In this document: one piece after another, positions 36,201-45,721 of the stretch | Position numbering within the stretch: the stretch's first letter is position 1 | Layout of the letters: the number at the start of each line of letters is the position of its first letter | Source: Byssochlamys sp. IMV 00236 | Taxonomy: Eukaryota > Ascomycota > Eurotiomycetes > Eurotiales > Thermoascaceae | NCBI GenBank assembly: GCA_001931875.2 | Contig: MSJH02000544.1 | Location: forward strand, 558,001 to 622,000 | Direction of reading: 5' to 3' | Length of the DNA stretch: 64,000 bases | Made by a program: the position numbers and the translations under genes | The notes under the pieces: generated by a model | What the model was told of the DNA's origin: nothing | Database searches by the model: none | The model's input: the letters and a program-made list of their open reading frames with translations, nothing else

Positions 36201-36878
36201 GTGCTCTCTTCCGAGGGTCATCTCAACGCCATGAACGCCATGGAGATGTCACAGATGGTTGTCCAAGCTATGTGGGATCGCGACAGTCCTCTCAAGCAGA
36301 TTCCTCACTTTACGCCCGAAGTTATCAAGGTGGCAAATGAATACAACATCAAAGACATCTTTGAGTTTATGGAAGCCATGGATCCCTCCGAGAATAAGGA
36401 CTACGCGACTCTGGTCAAGCGTTTGGGACTTGACAACAAGCAGCTTGCGCAAGCCGCGGCTTTCACTAACGACAAGTACCCCAACCTTGACCTGGACTTC
36501 CAGGTGGAAGATCCGGAGAACGTCACGGCTGGTGAGCCCGCTTATCTCAAGATTAAGATCGAGCGTGATGTGGAGGAGGACCAGGAGCCGGACACTACTG
36601 TCCACGCTCCATTCTACCCTAACGAGAAGATGGAGAACTGGTGGCTCGTCGTTGGAGAGGAGAAGACCAGGAATCTGCTGGCCATCAAACGCGTTACTAT
36701 CGGCCGCAAGCTGGAGATGCGCCTGGAATACGTGGTTCCCACTCCTGGTGAGCACGAGCTAACGCTGTATCTGATGAGTGATAGCTATGTGGGCGTTGAC
36801 CAAGACCCCACTTTCACTGTCACGGCGGCTGAGGGCATGGATGAGGACGAGAGCGAAGAGGAAGAGGAAGAGGAGTGA
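30231..36878 (+). CDS. brr2: Pre-mRNA-splicing helicase BRR2 (U5 snRNP, Ski2-like)
   Basis: A 2215-aa protein from one uninterrupted exon. It unwinds U4/U6 snRNA to activate the spliceosome. The start at MTDPNHVAQYKYSAMSNLVLQ matches the family N-terminus. Acidic low-complexity stretches occupy about 205-290. Helicase cassette 1 has motif I CAPTGSGKTNVAML (about 557-570), motif II IIDEIHLLHD, motif III GLSATLPNY and motif VI QMLGRAGRPQYD, followed by a Sec63 module. Cassette 2 has GAPTGTGKTVCAEF (about 1408), the degenerate motif II IADELHML, GLSVPLSN and QMFGKASRP instead of the usual motif VI, then a second Sec63 module. An inactive second cassette with altered motifs is the known Brr2 arrangement. 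The C-terminus is a run of Glu. Divergent with MSH1. Confidence 0.97.
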   Translation: MTDPNHVAQYKYSAMSNLVLQADRRFVTRRTDEVTGDPESLAGRINIRDMGARVARDTVPKSKKTTAVPSTVERGSIREGEDVLEREQRKRKRGEPAQLRGAGILSAADALIEGLKYRPRTPATRATYDLILTMTASHLGDVPHEVVRSAADAVLEMLKDEDMKDFDKKKEIDDLLGTTMSAKEFNELVNLGKKITDYDAQDEDEEMEEGAGEGGEELDERQGVAVVFDEEEEDEDGVAAVNEVPDEDEMTDEEDDFEDRPGAEEAATAGATAAEVPDLSDAEEMILDGGLRTDRRRDKAASNIVPAREIDAYWLQRQIGTIYSDAHIQHEKARDAFAILGDKLEDGTERPLRDVENDLMELFDYENPELVAKLVTNRNKIVWATRWRRVAEDDDARSAIEKEMIETGHRAILDELRGKAAPEDTAERPGKKIKVDLMDVDVPSGPAAEEKPKEGLVGGLQPRRVINLENLVFEQGNHLMTNPNVKLPQGSTKRTFKGYEEIHVPAPKPRRDPGEKNIPTSELPDWARIGFGSSKELNRIQTKCYPTAFHDDGNMLVCAPTGSGKTNVAMLTILREIGKNRNPETGEIMLDDFKIVYIAPLKALVQEQVGNFGKRLEPYGIRVSELTGDRQLTKQQIADTQIIITTPEKWDVITRKASDTSYTRLVRLIIIDEIHLLHDDRGPVLESIVSRTIRRIEQTGEPVRIVGLSATLPNYRDVGTFLRVDPINGLFHFDGSYRPCPLKQEFIGITDKKAIKQLKTMNDVCYTKVLEQVGQQRNQMLIFVHSRKETAKTAKYIRDKAVEMETIGQILRTDAASRAILAEEAESVDDPALKDVLPYGFGIHHAGMSLADRDSVQALFADGSIQVLVCTATLAWGVNLPAHTVIIKGTQVYSPEKGSWVELSPQDVLQMLGRAGRPQYDTFGEGIIITSQGELQYYLSLLNQQLPIESQLMSKLSDNLNAEIVLGNVRNRDEGVEWLGYTYLFVRMLRSPGLYSVGADYEHDEALEQKRVDLIHSAAVVLEKAGLVKYDKKTGKLQATELGRIASHYYISHNSMLTYNHHLQPMIGTIELFRIFALSDEFKYIPVRQDEKLELAKMLGRVPIPVKESIEEPHAKINVLLQAYISRLKLEGLALMADMVYVTQSAGRILRAIFEITLKKGWASVAKTALDLCKMAEKRMWPTMTPLRQFSSCPREIVQKAERIDVPWSSYFDLDPPRMGELLGIPKAGRTVCDLVSKFPRLDVQAQVQPITRSMLRVELAITPNFVWDDALHGVAESFWIVVEDCDGEEILFHDQFILRREYAQSEMNEHLVEFTVPITEPMPPNYFISLISDRWMHAETKIAVSFQKLILPERFPPHTPLLDMQRVPVKALKPEEYQQLYPDWDYFNKVQTQVFKSLFDSDNNVFIGAPTGTGKTVCAEFALLRHWSQENSGRAVYIAPFQELVDQRYADWEKRLSKLRGGKKIVKLTGETTADLKLLERADLVLATPAQWDVLSRQWQRRKNVQTVRLFIADELHMLGGYGGFVYEIVVSRMHYIALQTENDMRLVGLSVPLSNARDIGEWIGASKHTIYNFSPHVRPVPLELHIQSFNIPHFPSLMLAMAKPAYASILQLSPDKPALVFVPNRKQTRATAVDLLAACASDDNEDRFLHADVNELAPLLNRIHEQALAESISHGIGYYHEALSASDKRIVSHLFSIGAIQVMLASRDVCWEINLTAHLVIVMGTQFFEGREHRYIDYPISEILQMFGKASRPMEDKIGRGVLMVPAVKRDYYKKFLNEALPIESHLQSYLHDAFVTEISTKTIASTQDAVDWMTYTYFYRRLLANPSFYGLTDVSHEGLSTFLSEMVENTLKELSDAKIIDLDEEDDSISPLNAAMIAAYYNISFITMQTFLLSLTARTKLKGILEIVTSATEFESIQIRRHEDHVLRRVYDRVPVKMAQPAYDSPHFKAFVLLQAHFSRMQLPIDLAKDQEVIVSKVLNLLSACVDVLSSEGHLNAMNAMEMSQMVVQAMWDRDSPLKQIPHFTPEVIKVANEYNIKDIFEFMEAMDPSENKDYATLVKRLGLDNKQLAQAAAFTNDKYPNLDLDFQVEDPENVTAGEPAYLKIKIERDVEEDQEPDTTVHAPFYPNEKMENWWLVVGEEKTRNLLAIKRVTIGRKLEMRLEYVVPTPGEHELTLYLMSDSYVGVDQDPTFTVTAAEGMDEDESEEEEEEE

Positions 36879-37511
36879 ATGTTGTCTGTTCTCATTTGCG
36901 ACTGGTTATAGGGTATCTGTGTACTGTAATTCTAAACGCTGCTGTACGATGTCAGGGGTTGGCATTTATGATTGTTTCGAAATTTCCCAAGACGCTTAGA
37001 ATAGTTAAAAAAAAATCGCCTTCAATTTCAAAAGGGGGGGGGCCGGGGCCATCTCACAGTTCATCTCGTAGTCCCGTCGATTCAGCGTACTTGTAGTATC
37101 TACTATTATGTGAATTGGATTAAATCCAATAGAGGAATGGCCGATGGAGTCTCCGACTAGGTACGATCACCGAGATCCGCAGCGGGGCAAGACGGCGCAA
37201 CTCACATAACGACGATAACTATCCCAGGCCCTAACTAAGGCTTGTCATCGCAAAGCTGGTCGTCGAAGGCGAGCATTCAACAGGGCATTATTCATTCTAC
37301 TCCGCAGTGGCATCGAAGGACCTGGTGGACACTCTTGGCTACTACTAGGTACTTAGTCCGACCCCAGCCTCACGCCACGTACTGTATCACCTGTTCGACC
37401 CTCGCAGATCGCCAGGTTACTACTTATTGACTGTACATCTTCCTCGCGGCTGGCTTCGCTTTTCCCCCAATTCTTCGCTTTCAATTCCGGAGAGGCTCGA
37501 TTCAAAACAGA
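36879..37511. other. Intergenic region
   Basis: The BRR2 3' flank includes homopolymers at about 37007-37042 (A9, then a run of G). The rest is presumably the promoter of the S9 peptidase. No gene was seen. Confidence 0.5.
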
Positions 37512-39752
37512 ATGACGATTCGTGCGGTAAAGTTCTCACCCGAGTAAGGCACCGCCGTCAGCGTCTGATCTGGAAGCTTACTAACGGGCGTCGACAGGGT
37601 CCTCCTCGAAGCTCCAAGACGCTCTGCCGCTGTTCCCAACGCCACTGGAAGTCTGGCAGTCTACACGCAAACCACGTACTCGTTCGAATCGCATTCGAGA
37701 ACCAGTGAAATCCGTGTCATCGATGTCGCCACTGGACAATCGTATCTGATCACAAACGACACTGCCGCAAGCAACCCATGTTGGCTGGGTGATACTGATC
37801 AGTTGGTCTGGTTGAAGGAGAAGGAGAATGGCAACACGAGCTTTATTATCGGTGACGCGTACAAGGTCGGGGAGACCTATACCGCAGGCACAGTCCCGGG
37901 TCCTGTGTCGGATCTGAAGCTCACCACGATCAAGGACGGCAAGATTGGATTCGCGGTCTCTGGAAAGGCGAACCCGGATGGGACGCTGTACAACCCGAAG
38001 GATGCGAAGAAGCCACACAGCACGGGGAGACTATATACCTCTCTTTTTGTGCGGCATTGGGATTCATACGTTGAGCCGCAGAAGAATGCCATCTGGTATG
38101 GTCTGTTGCAGAGAGCACCGGATTCTCCAGCCAGTAGGCAATCTGGGAAATACTCCGTCTCTGGCCTGACGAACTTGATAACTATTTCTGGCTTGATGGG
38201 TGTCGAATCACCCATCCCGCCCTTTGGTGGTGCTGGAGACTTCGACATCAGCCCGACCGCCATCGTGTTTGTCGCGAAGGACCCAGATCTTAATCCGGCC
38301 ACTCACACCTCGTGCATCCTTTACTATTGCCCTATGTTTTCGTGGACAGATATGAGCGTCCGGGAGGCCAAGGTTACCAAAGTGACCTCACTGCAGGGTG
38401 CCATGTCGTCTCCCGTTCTCACGAAGGATGGAGGATCCATTGCATTCTTGGCTATGAGAGAGGATGGTTATGAATCGGACAAAAACAGGATCGTCTACGT
38501 GCCAAACCCGTGGGAGGGGCGACTAATCGAAATCTTCGAGTCTAGGGATGGAGAGGGTCTCTGGAATCTCAGCCCCAATACAATCTCATTTTCTTACGAC
38601 GACGAGTCTTTGCTCATCCAAGTCGAGGAAACGGGTCGCGGAGTCCTCTATAGCCTTCCAATGGAGGACATTGAGCGTGCTACTCCTGCTGCGCTAACAA
38701 AGTTAACGTATTCTGGATACGTGACAGACGTTGTGCCTGCGGCGAAGAACTCTCCAGCTCTTTTCATCACGAGCAACAGCCTTGTCGAGAGTTGTCTCTA
38801 CACCATCCTTGACCCGGGCACTCCGGACGATGTCAAGATCGTCTCGTCTAGCAGTCAGTCTGGCTTGACACTTGGCCTATCAAGTAACCAGGTGGACGAA
38901 ATTTGGTTCGCGGGAGCCAATGATCATCCTGTCCATGCGTGGGTGGTCAAGCCGTCTACATTTGATCCGAAGAAAAAGTACCCTCTTGCTTATCTGATCC
39001 ACGGAGGCCCGCAAGGAGCATGGAACGACCAGTGGAGCACGCGCTGGAATCCGGCTGTCTTCGCGGAGCAGGGTTACGTTGTCATCACGCCTAACCCAAC
39101 CGGAAGCACTGGCTATGGACAGCCCTTCACGGATGCGATCCGTGGCTCTTGGGGCGGGCTGCCTTACATTGATATTCAGAAAGGATTTGAGTACATCGAG
39201 AACAACCTTCCGTACGTCGATACTGACAGAGCCGTTGCACTGGGCGCATCTTACGGGGGATACATGATGAACTGGATCCAAGGACATTCCCTTGGTCGCA
39301 AGTTCAAGGCCCTTGTCACCCACGACGGAGTCTTCAGCATGACGGGCCAACTTGCGAGCGAGGAACAATACTTCCCACTTCATGATCTAGGAGGACCCTT
39401 ATGGAAAGTCCCAGAACAGTGGGAGAGATGGGACCCGTCTCGTTTCACTCAATACTGGAAAACGCCACATCTAATTATTCATAACGAACTGGACTATCGA
39501 TTAACCATCTCGGAGGGTTTGGCCGCATTCAACGTTCTCCAAATAAAGGGGATCGAAAGCGCATTCCTAACCTTCCCCGACGAGAACCACTGGGTGTTGA
39601 AGCCGGAGAACTCTCTTGTCTGGCACCACACAGTCCTGAATTGGATTAATAAGTATGTTGGACTGCCCCCAGTGACTGATGATGGCAATTTTGTGTCAAA
39701 GGTTGGGAACGAAGACCTTGCGAGGAGCGTTGATAACCTCACTCTTTCGTAG
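37512..39752 (+). CDS. S9 family serine peptidase (dipeptidyl-peptidase V-like, no signal peptide)
   Basis: A 728-aa prolyl-oligopeptidase-family enzyme. A 32-nt first exon (37512-37543, MTIRAVKFSPE) joins exon 37598-39752 across a 54-bp intron with an exact CTAAC branch site. The N-terminal half is a beta-propeller (for example LAVYTQTTYSFESH, AMSSPVLTKDGGSIAFLAMREDGYES). The C-terminal alpha/beta-hydrolase domain has YLIHGGPQGAW (oxyanion side), the nucleophile GASYGGYMMN (Ser near 560), Asp in HNELDYRLT (about 640) and His in FPDENHWV (about 673). These match dipeptidyl-peptidase V, an Aspergillus secreted antigen family, but here the N-terminus is not hydrophobic, so this is probably the cytosolic paralogue cleaving short peptides. 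The tiny first exon was chosen because it alone provides an ATG with a splice-compatible frame. Confidence 0.87.
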
Positions 39753-40009
39753 TCTGTCTCTTGTGTCTCTCGAGTTTACAACAGTATGGCAATAGTGAAA
39801 TCCTGTACTGTGACGTATCCTATTTTATTGATAGGAGCATATGAAGCGCTTTTCATGATAATTACGAAATCGTGAAAGGATATTCTGTCCATGACTAAAT
39901 TCATTTATAGTAGGTGCTAGCATTTTGACTATGCGAGCCATAAACCTAAATGGATTCGATTATTTCTCTTCTACGGAGCTTATATTAACGCGAACTGGAT
40001 TAATCCGAA
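39753..40009. other. Convergent 3' flanks
   Basis: A short AT-rich spacer between the S9 peptidase and the dioxygenase. Nothing else was seen. Confidence 0.4.
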
Positions 40010-41315
40010 CTAGATCAATCCTTCCTCGCGAGCTAGGGCTTCCTGTCTGCCAGTGCTATTTGGATCAAGATAAGGTCTTTCTCCGAGGCTCACTGCTCTC
40101 TGACCTGTTCTAGGACCCAATCCCTCGTAGTCATATGTCGCGGTGTGGTACACACTTCGGTTGTCCCAGATTGCTGCGTACATACGTTAGCAAAACGGTG
40201 CACTTTTCAGCTCGAATTTTACGGTCCTTACCGAGATCATTCTTGTTCTGCCATCTCAATCGAACTTGCAGGTCATGGTTGTCAACAATCAGTCTGACAA
40301 ACCACTTGAGAAGGTGTTCGCTCTCTTCCTCTGCGAGACCGTTGATCCGCTGAGCATGATGGCCCACTGCAAAGATGCTCTTCCATCCCGTGACGGGGTT
40401 TGTGCGGACAACGGGGTGGATAGCCTTGAGTTCGTCGCCGACGTTCTCTGGAGCACCTCTGGGCGCTGTGTACAGTTCAAAATCATTCTCCTGTGCGCTC
40501 TGGTTGAAGAGTGGTTGCGCATAGGTAGCGGTCAAGGACTCTAAAAACTGCTGGTATGGCTTAGAGATACGATCGTAAACTTCGTATCCCGATGCCCAGA
40601 GTGTGTCTGTGTCCATATGTCAGAAAAAAACAGCCTAAATATCAGGACTAGTTCATAATGAATACTCGCCTCCGCCAGTTTCGGGAAGCTCCGTCAATCG
40701 CAGAATGGCGTAGTCACTAGGGACGGGCTCAAAGGTGATATCACTGTGCCAGCCCTCCTTATGACTCTGCTTCTTCCTGTCCGCATTGAACCGATTCTTA
40801 TATATCTTCTTGTGTCCCTCTGAACTAATGACGCTGATCTCATTATCCTTGTCGCCATACTCCCGTTGAGAGTTGCTGACAGGATGAATATGCAGTCCGG
40901 ACGTGCTAGGCTTTCCAGACAGCTCACCCAGTCGCTGGGCAAGTTCCTTCTGCGTGTCGTTGTCAAGATCGTCCTGGGCGCGGAAGAATACTACTCCTCG
41001 TCGCGAGACTGAATGATTATATTGTAGTTAGCTTGTTGTCTTCCTCTCTTGGGACTTGTATAGTTGTTTACCTGTGATGGCCAGCTCACGGATAAGTTCA
41101 TCCGAGTTGGGCGCACGCAGCCATTCCTTAAGGTTTACTTTGGGGAACTCTCTTCCGATGACCGGAGTCACGTCGAACGATTCATACTGATCAAGGACAC
41201 CGCTCAGCTTCAGTGGTTGTCTCTGCAATGTCTCAGAAGCCGCGGGCGCCGCTTTGCCAACCGGGATAGTTGTTGGCGGTGTGGCAAGATTCTCAACTTG
41301 AGCAGAAGGGGCCAT
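40010..41315 (-). CDS. TauD/TfdA-type Fe(II)/2-oxoglutarate dioxygenase
   Basis: A 373-aa non-haem iron enzyme in four exons: 41072-41315, 40670-41008, 40232-40606 and 40010-40173. The phases agree, but the intron 40607-40669 must use a GC donor (GAG|GCGAGT) with acceptor ACACAG. Motifs: VVFFRAQDDL, the HxD iron-binding pair in GWHSDITFEPVPSDYAIL (about residue 175), DTLWASGYEVYD, and the distal His region NRSVYHTATYDYEGLGPRTGQRAVSLGERPYLDPN, which also carries the Arg that binds 2-oxoglutarate. Family members hydroxylate sulfonates (taurine) or related small acids, releasing sulfite or similar; fungal paralogues are many and substrate is not predictable. The protein is probably cytosolic. 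The stop was set at the TAG at 40010-40012, after the usual C-terminal ending. Confidence 0.9.
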
Positions 41316-42738
41316 TGCGGTTTTTGGACTTTCAGATACCGCGATAAAAAGAAGTAGTAATCATTTACTGAGGGAAGTAGATACACTGCAGAAATACCCC
41401 GCCCATTTATACTTAACATCCTCTCTATGAGTGGGATCCTTGTCATATGGCGATAGTTTCAAAACACATAACATTTACCCAAATTCATCACACTATACAT
41501 TACAAATCCCCCCGCATCTAGCCCTTCAATCCCAATGGGATAATACGCTTTGAAAAGTTCCAGATACCATATCTGAGCAAATCAGCTCGTTGCGAATACA
41601 CCATATGTTCGCGATGGAGGGGGTTTTTCGGGCATTCGCCATATCATCATGAGATCTTGCAATTGAGGAGTAAATCACGCCGCGCTTGTGACCGGGATGG
41701 TATGAAGCGCGGGTTGGTTGATCGGGAATATCGGCATCTTTTCATCTTTGATGTTGATGTATGAGAGGATTTCGGAGGTGGATTGCGCAAGCGGTCCGAA
41801 CTTGCGAACTTCCGAGTAAATAGTTCTGCAACACTTCACGACTGTCGATGATGAAGACGGCAGGGCGTTTAGAGTTCTTAATATGACATGTTTAATATAT
41901 TCTATTATAGAAAAAACATGGGAGACAATGGTGCGGAGGGTGACTGTTTAGGTACTTCCATATCAGGTAGAGTTGTAAACCGCCTTAAAGTCATGAGCGA
42001 CAAACTTTCATAGACAGATTGAGTATATAAGCAGCCAGCGACATCTGATATGAGATACAGAGAAAGGATGATCTTGAATCAATCTCGATCGAACGCTACC
42101 ACAATGTCCTAGGCCTCACACTATGACGAAAGGCAAGAAGAACTATGGCTCATTGTAGAATGACATTTCAATGGCAAACGATGCTATTGACAAGGGATAA
42201 CGTAACACATACGCATATAGTTTCAAAGACCTCAGCTATAAGGCTGTGCATAGAAGTCATACAAAGAGGCTCTTTGAAGGCATCTATTGTTGATACTGTT
42301 GAACAGAAAAAAGTCGCCTGTGGTGCCGGTCAACGTAGCATATCTTTATCCTATCCTTTGACAGCTTTTCTTTGGCGCTTCTATTCCGGGTGATAATGGC
42401 TCTTGTGCTGTCTATATTTACAGAGAATAAAAAGACGTTATGATACTGGTGAAAACTGGGCATATATTTCTGTAGTATCCCTTCGTTCTAAATGCTGTCA
42501 GAGACCTAGATCATCACGGCGAGTGAGCTGTTGGGTTCCCTTTGCATAGGTTTAACTGGAAAGCGATTGATCTCGACAGACTCTAATTTCTTATCGCACA
42601 GGGATTCTAAAACTCTTTGCTTCGATCAGCTCGAGCGTCTAGGGATTCATAGTCGGGGTTGTTTCCTGGAAACCGAACCTACGCAGTTCTCTGGAAAGTT
42701 GTCGCCCAGTGACACCGAAGATTGTCTCATCGGAAACA
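41316..42738. other. Divergent intergenic region
   Basis: About 1.4 kb between divergent genes. A 145-254 short frame (42145-42393) shows nothing recognisable, and no RNA gene or repeat was seen. Confidence 0.45.
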
Positions 42739-43473
42739 ATGGAGGACAGAAATATCCACAGACAACATCATAACACAAAGCGGGGTATCAATCCAAGTGG
42801 CAGTAATTGCCCCGAAACACCACTGTCTCCACGGTCTGAGCAGTCATTCGAATATCAACTGGAGGCTGTACCAATATTGCACTCGCTGCCACAATCACAA
42901 TCACCATCGACTACAAGTGTGGCAGATAGAATAGCACATATATCCGAAGAACTGCCGTCATCCAACAAAGAGAATCTAAACATAGCGTCTGGTGATATAT
43001 GCCACCCCGCCTTCTTCCACGCTGTCAAACACCTCTCATCGCCTCTAGCTCCTCTCGTCTCAATCACGACGGGTCTCCCACATCGGGACTTTCCACGGAC
43101 TCTACTGGCGTACCATCTCCTTACCTCCGACCAACTGGATGATATAGCTCGTCACTATCACCAAGTATGGCCGCCCATTCCGGAGACATTTGGCTATCCT
43201 ATCCGGGTACCTGCCTGGGTCGGTACGGGAAGAGAGTACGAATTAGACATAGAGACGAAGCGGCGACGACTAGGACGATTCATGGGATTAAGAGGATGCG
43301 AGAGTCCGGTTGTTGATAATGCTCATACTGAGTATTGGCAGCCGGAGGCATGCGCCTGGGAGAGTGACGAGGAAATGAAAGAAAGGATGGAGCGTGAGTG
43401 GCAAGCCGCGCTTCTGTGTGCGAGGAGTCAGGATAGTGATGAGGTTTTGAGGAGGAAGGCGGGAGGTTTTTGA
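42739..43473 (+). CDS. Hypothetical fungal protein, 244 aa
   Basis: I do not recognise a named domain. The ATG at 42739 (MEDRNIHRQHHNTKRG) is the first in frame. The first about 70 residues are polar and Ser/Pro/Gln-rich, probably disordered. From about residue 85 the sequence is compact: HPAFFHAVKHLSSPLAPLVS, TGLPHRDFPRTLLAYHLLTS, QLDDIARHYHQVWPPIPETF and YPIRVPAWVG, followed by a basic KRRRLGRFMGLRGCESPV and an acidic-basic C-terminal helix. The pattern (short, intronless, conserved-looking aromatic core, disordered head) resembles the many conserved Eurotiales proteins of unknown function. No signal peptide or membrane span. Confidence that it is a real gene is moderate, since no other evidence was available. 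Confidence 0.62.
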   Translation: MEDRNIHRQHHNTKRGINPSGSNCPETPLSPRSEQSFEYQLEAVPILHSLPQSQSPSTTSVADRIAHISEELPSSNKENLNIASGDICHPAFFHAVKHLSSPLAPLVSITTGLPHRDFPRTLLAYHLLTSDQLDDIARHYHQVWPPIPETFGYPIRVPAWVGTGREYELDIETKRRRLGRFMGLRGCESPVVDNAHTEYWQPEACAWESDEEMKERMEREWQAALLCARSQDSDEVLRRKAGGF

Positions 43474-43642
43474 CCTTCAAGCCATCCCGGTTATAGAATT
43501 TCTTGATTATTTATGATGCGAATGGAGTCATGTATAGATTTCTGTGGAATATAGAGAATCACAATTGATCTTGCGACCATATACGGAATCCACCCGCTAG
43601 TTTTTGTAAAGGGAGTTGGGATGAAACTATTGGATACAAGAT

Positions 43643-45721
43643 CTAATGACCCATTCCCCTCTCCCAGTTCTGGACTACTAGATCCCAATATCTCTCTCGA
43701 CTACGTTCTCTGAACGTCTTGCCCCATTTGATCATGACGAGGAACACAGCAGCACATGCCATTCCAATAAAGGCAGCTGAAATGAAACAGTTCTGGTATC
43801 CTAGGTTCTCGACCCATGGTGTGATTCTGGAACCATATCGTTAGCTTTGGCTCTTTCTGCGAGGTGATCCGAGTAACTATTGGCATCTTACCCATAGCCA
43901 ATTGCAAAAGACATTGTATTTCGGACCAGAATTACAGTGACCATCGCATCTCCGCTTAGCTCTCTGTAGCTGTCGACGAGATAGTTTACGCTCAAGGTTA
44001 TTCCGCAAGTGTTGCAAAATGCTAGCGTGCACATGGCGACTAGCAGACCGAACCAGTGGATATTATGGGCAGCACCAACGCCCCACAAGATCAAGGATGC
44101 AGGAACAACAATGATACATGCTGCGAATGGCCAGAGGCGCTGCTCGGCTTCCATGACACCCTTGTTGCGTCTTGCTAGCTTGATTGTAAGCCAGTCACTG
44201 AAGCGGCCGGTAAAAAGCGAACTTGTGGTACTGGTTAGCAATCCATCTTATCCTTTAGGGGGCAGAAAGTATCTACGCTGCAATTGTTCCTAGACAACAT
44301 GCTACATAGCTGAGGCCCACCATTGCTGAACTATATTGTTGTTAGCCTGGCTTCCGACTAGGGGGCCTGGTAGTACCTGAAATTATATGGTGCCGAGCCT
44401 AAAATTATAGATGAGGTACCATTGAGTACGTTGAACCAAATCAAGTATGAACCGTACGAGAAACTGGTGGACTCCAGGTTAGCATATTGCCATCTCTCAT
44501 GGGTTAAGCTCGAGAGAAGATTGTCAGTACATACCCGGCGTAGAATATCACAGGCCAACCGAGGAAGTACAAGGTCTGGTACACCCGACGAAACATGTTG
44601 TTCTTTCCTCTATTAGTACTGACGAGTGCCAACTTCTGGACGTAAGTTTTCTTCTTGTATACTACGCCCGCATCAAGATCAGCGGGCTCTTGCCTGTCTG
44701 TTGGCTTTGGTGTTTTCTCCGGGTCTTCCTCCGAACGGGGTGATGGTTGATCCCGCTCGCTATTGTCCACAACACGGGTGGATGTCCGCACATAGTTCGT
44801 TTCTTCCATAAAGAAGAATAAGAAGACTACTGCGAATGCAATGAATATGCTTGGCCAATAGAATACCCATTGCCAGCCCTGGTATTCGGCGATGAAACCG
44901 CAAATCACAGGCGCGAAATAATTGCTTCCCGCTAGAAACAGAGCATAGAGGCCCATGTATGTACCACGCTCATGCGTGAAATACTGCGTGCGTCCAGTAA
45001 GCATCCCTGTGTTTTCGTTATGCCCATTGTACGTACCACATCTGTGACGCTAACTTCGGGGAGAGCCTCGATCGGTGCCTCGAAAAATCCCAGTATGATA
45101 TTTCGCGCAATCCATTGGCCGTTTCTGTGTGCGTAAGGACTGTTCCATTGTGAGCACCTTCTCCTTTTAAGCCTCATTTCACACACTCACCCCCACATTG
45201 TCATGGCCTGATAAGCAGTCAGCTAGTTCCACTTGATGGGTCTGAGATAATTGCGCGTACCAGGCATCCCAACATTGAGATGATATATGTCAAACGTTTT
45301 CCATAATGAAGTGCAAAAGGCTGCCAGAACAGAAGACCCCATCCTGCTAAGAGGAACATATATCCAGTACCCTGGTTGAGAGTATCGACGGACACTCCTG
45401 ATGCCTCCGACAGCGGAACAAGGACAGAGTATACGACTGAACCGGAGATTCCAGTGAATAGAGTGTATCTAGCATCACTCCCGTTAGCAATCAGTCAAGG
45501 AAATGCATCATTAACGGATAACCTTACACGTTCACACATATCGTGGATAGAAGCTTCCGTCTTGGCGACCAATTCAATGGATCGTCTGGATCGTCAGATG
45601 GGGTAGGGACAAGAATGATATCCTGGTCTCCCCTGTCTAGATGACGCGCGGCTAAAACATGTTCTATATCTACCAGAGTAACAGTTCCTGGTACTGACTC
45701 TCTGTCAACAGTCGGCGCCAT
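43643..45721 (-). CDS. MFS transporter (DHA1-like drug/H+ antiporter group)
   Basis: A 541-aa major facilitator in nine exons: 45528-45721, 45261-45468, 45190-45206 (17 nt), 45037-45139, 44535-44983, 44377-44463, 44277-44330, 43892-44221 and 43643-43826. Phases sum without error and the microexon is needed to rejoin [16 protein letters not shown]. The N-terminal cytosolic [16 protein letters not shown] is the usual start of this fungal group. Membrane segments include [58 protein letters not shown] and [21 protein letters not shown] long charged cytosolic loop separates the two six-helix halves (about residues 265-335), and the second half includes [19 protein letters not shown] and [20 protein letters not shown]. 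Substrate unknown; export of a small molecule or toxic compound is the family role. Confidence 0.85.

Noticed and set aside
36249..36762. Overlapping frames in BRR2 and similar frames on both strands (for example 32436-33038 and 33855-34520).
   Set aside because: They lie wholly within the BRR2 coding region, in alternative frames, without motifs of their own.
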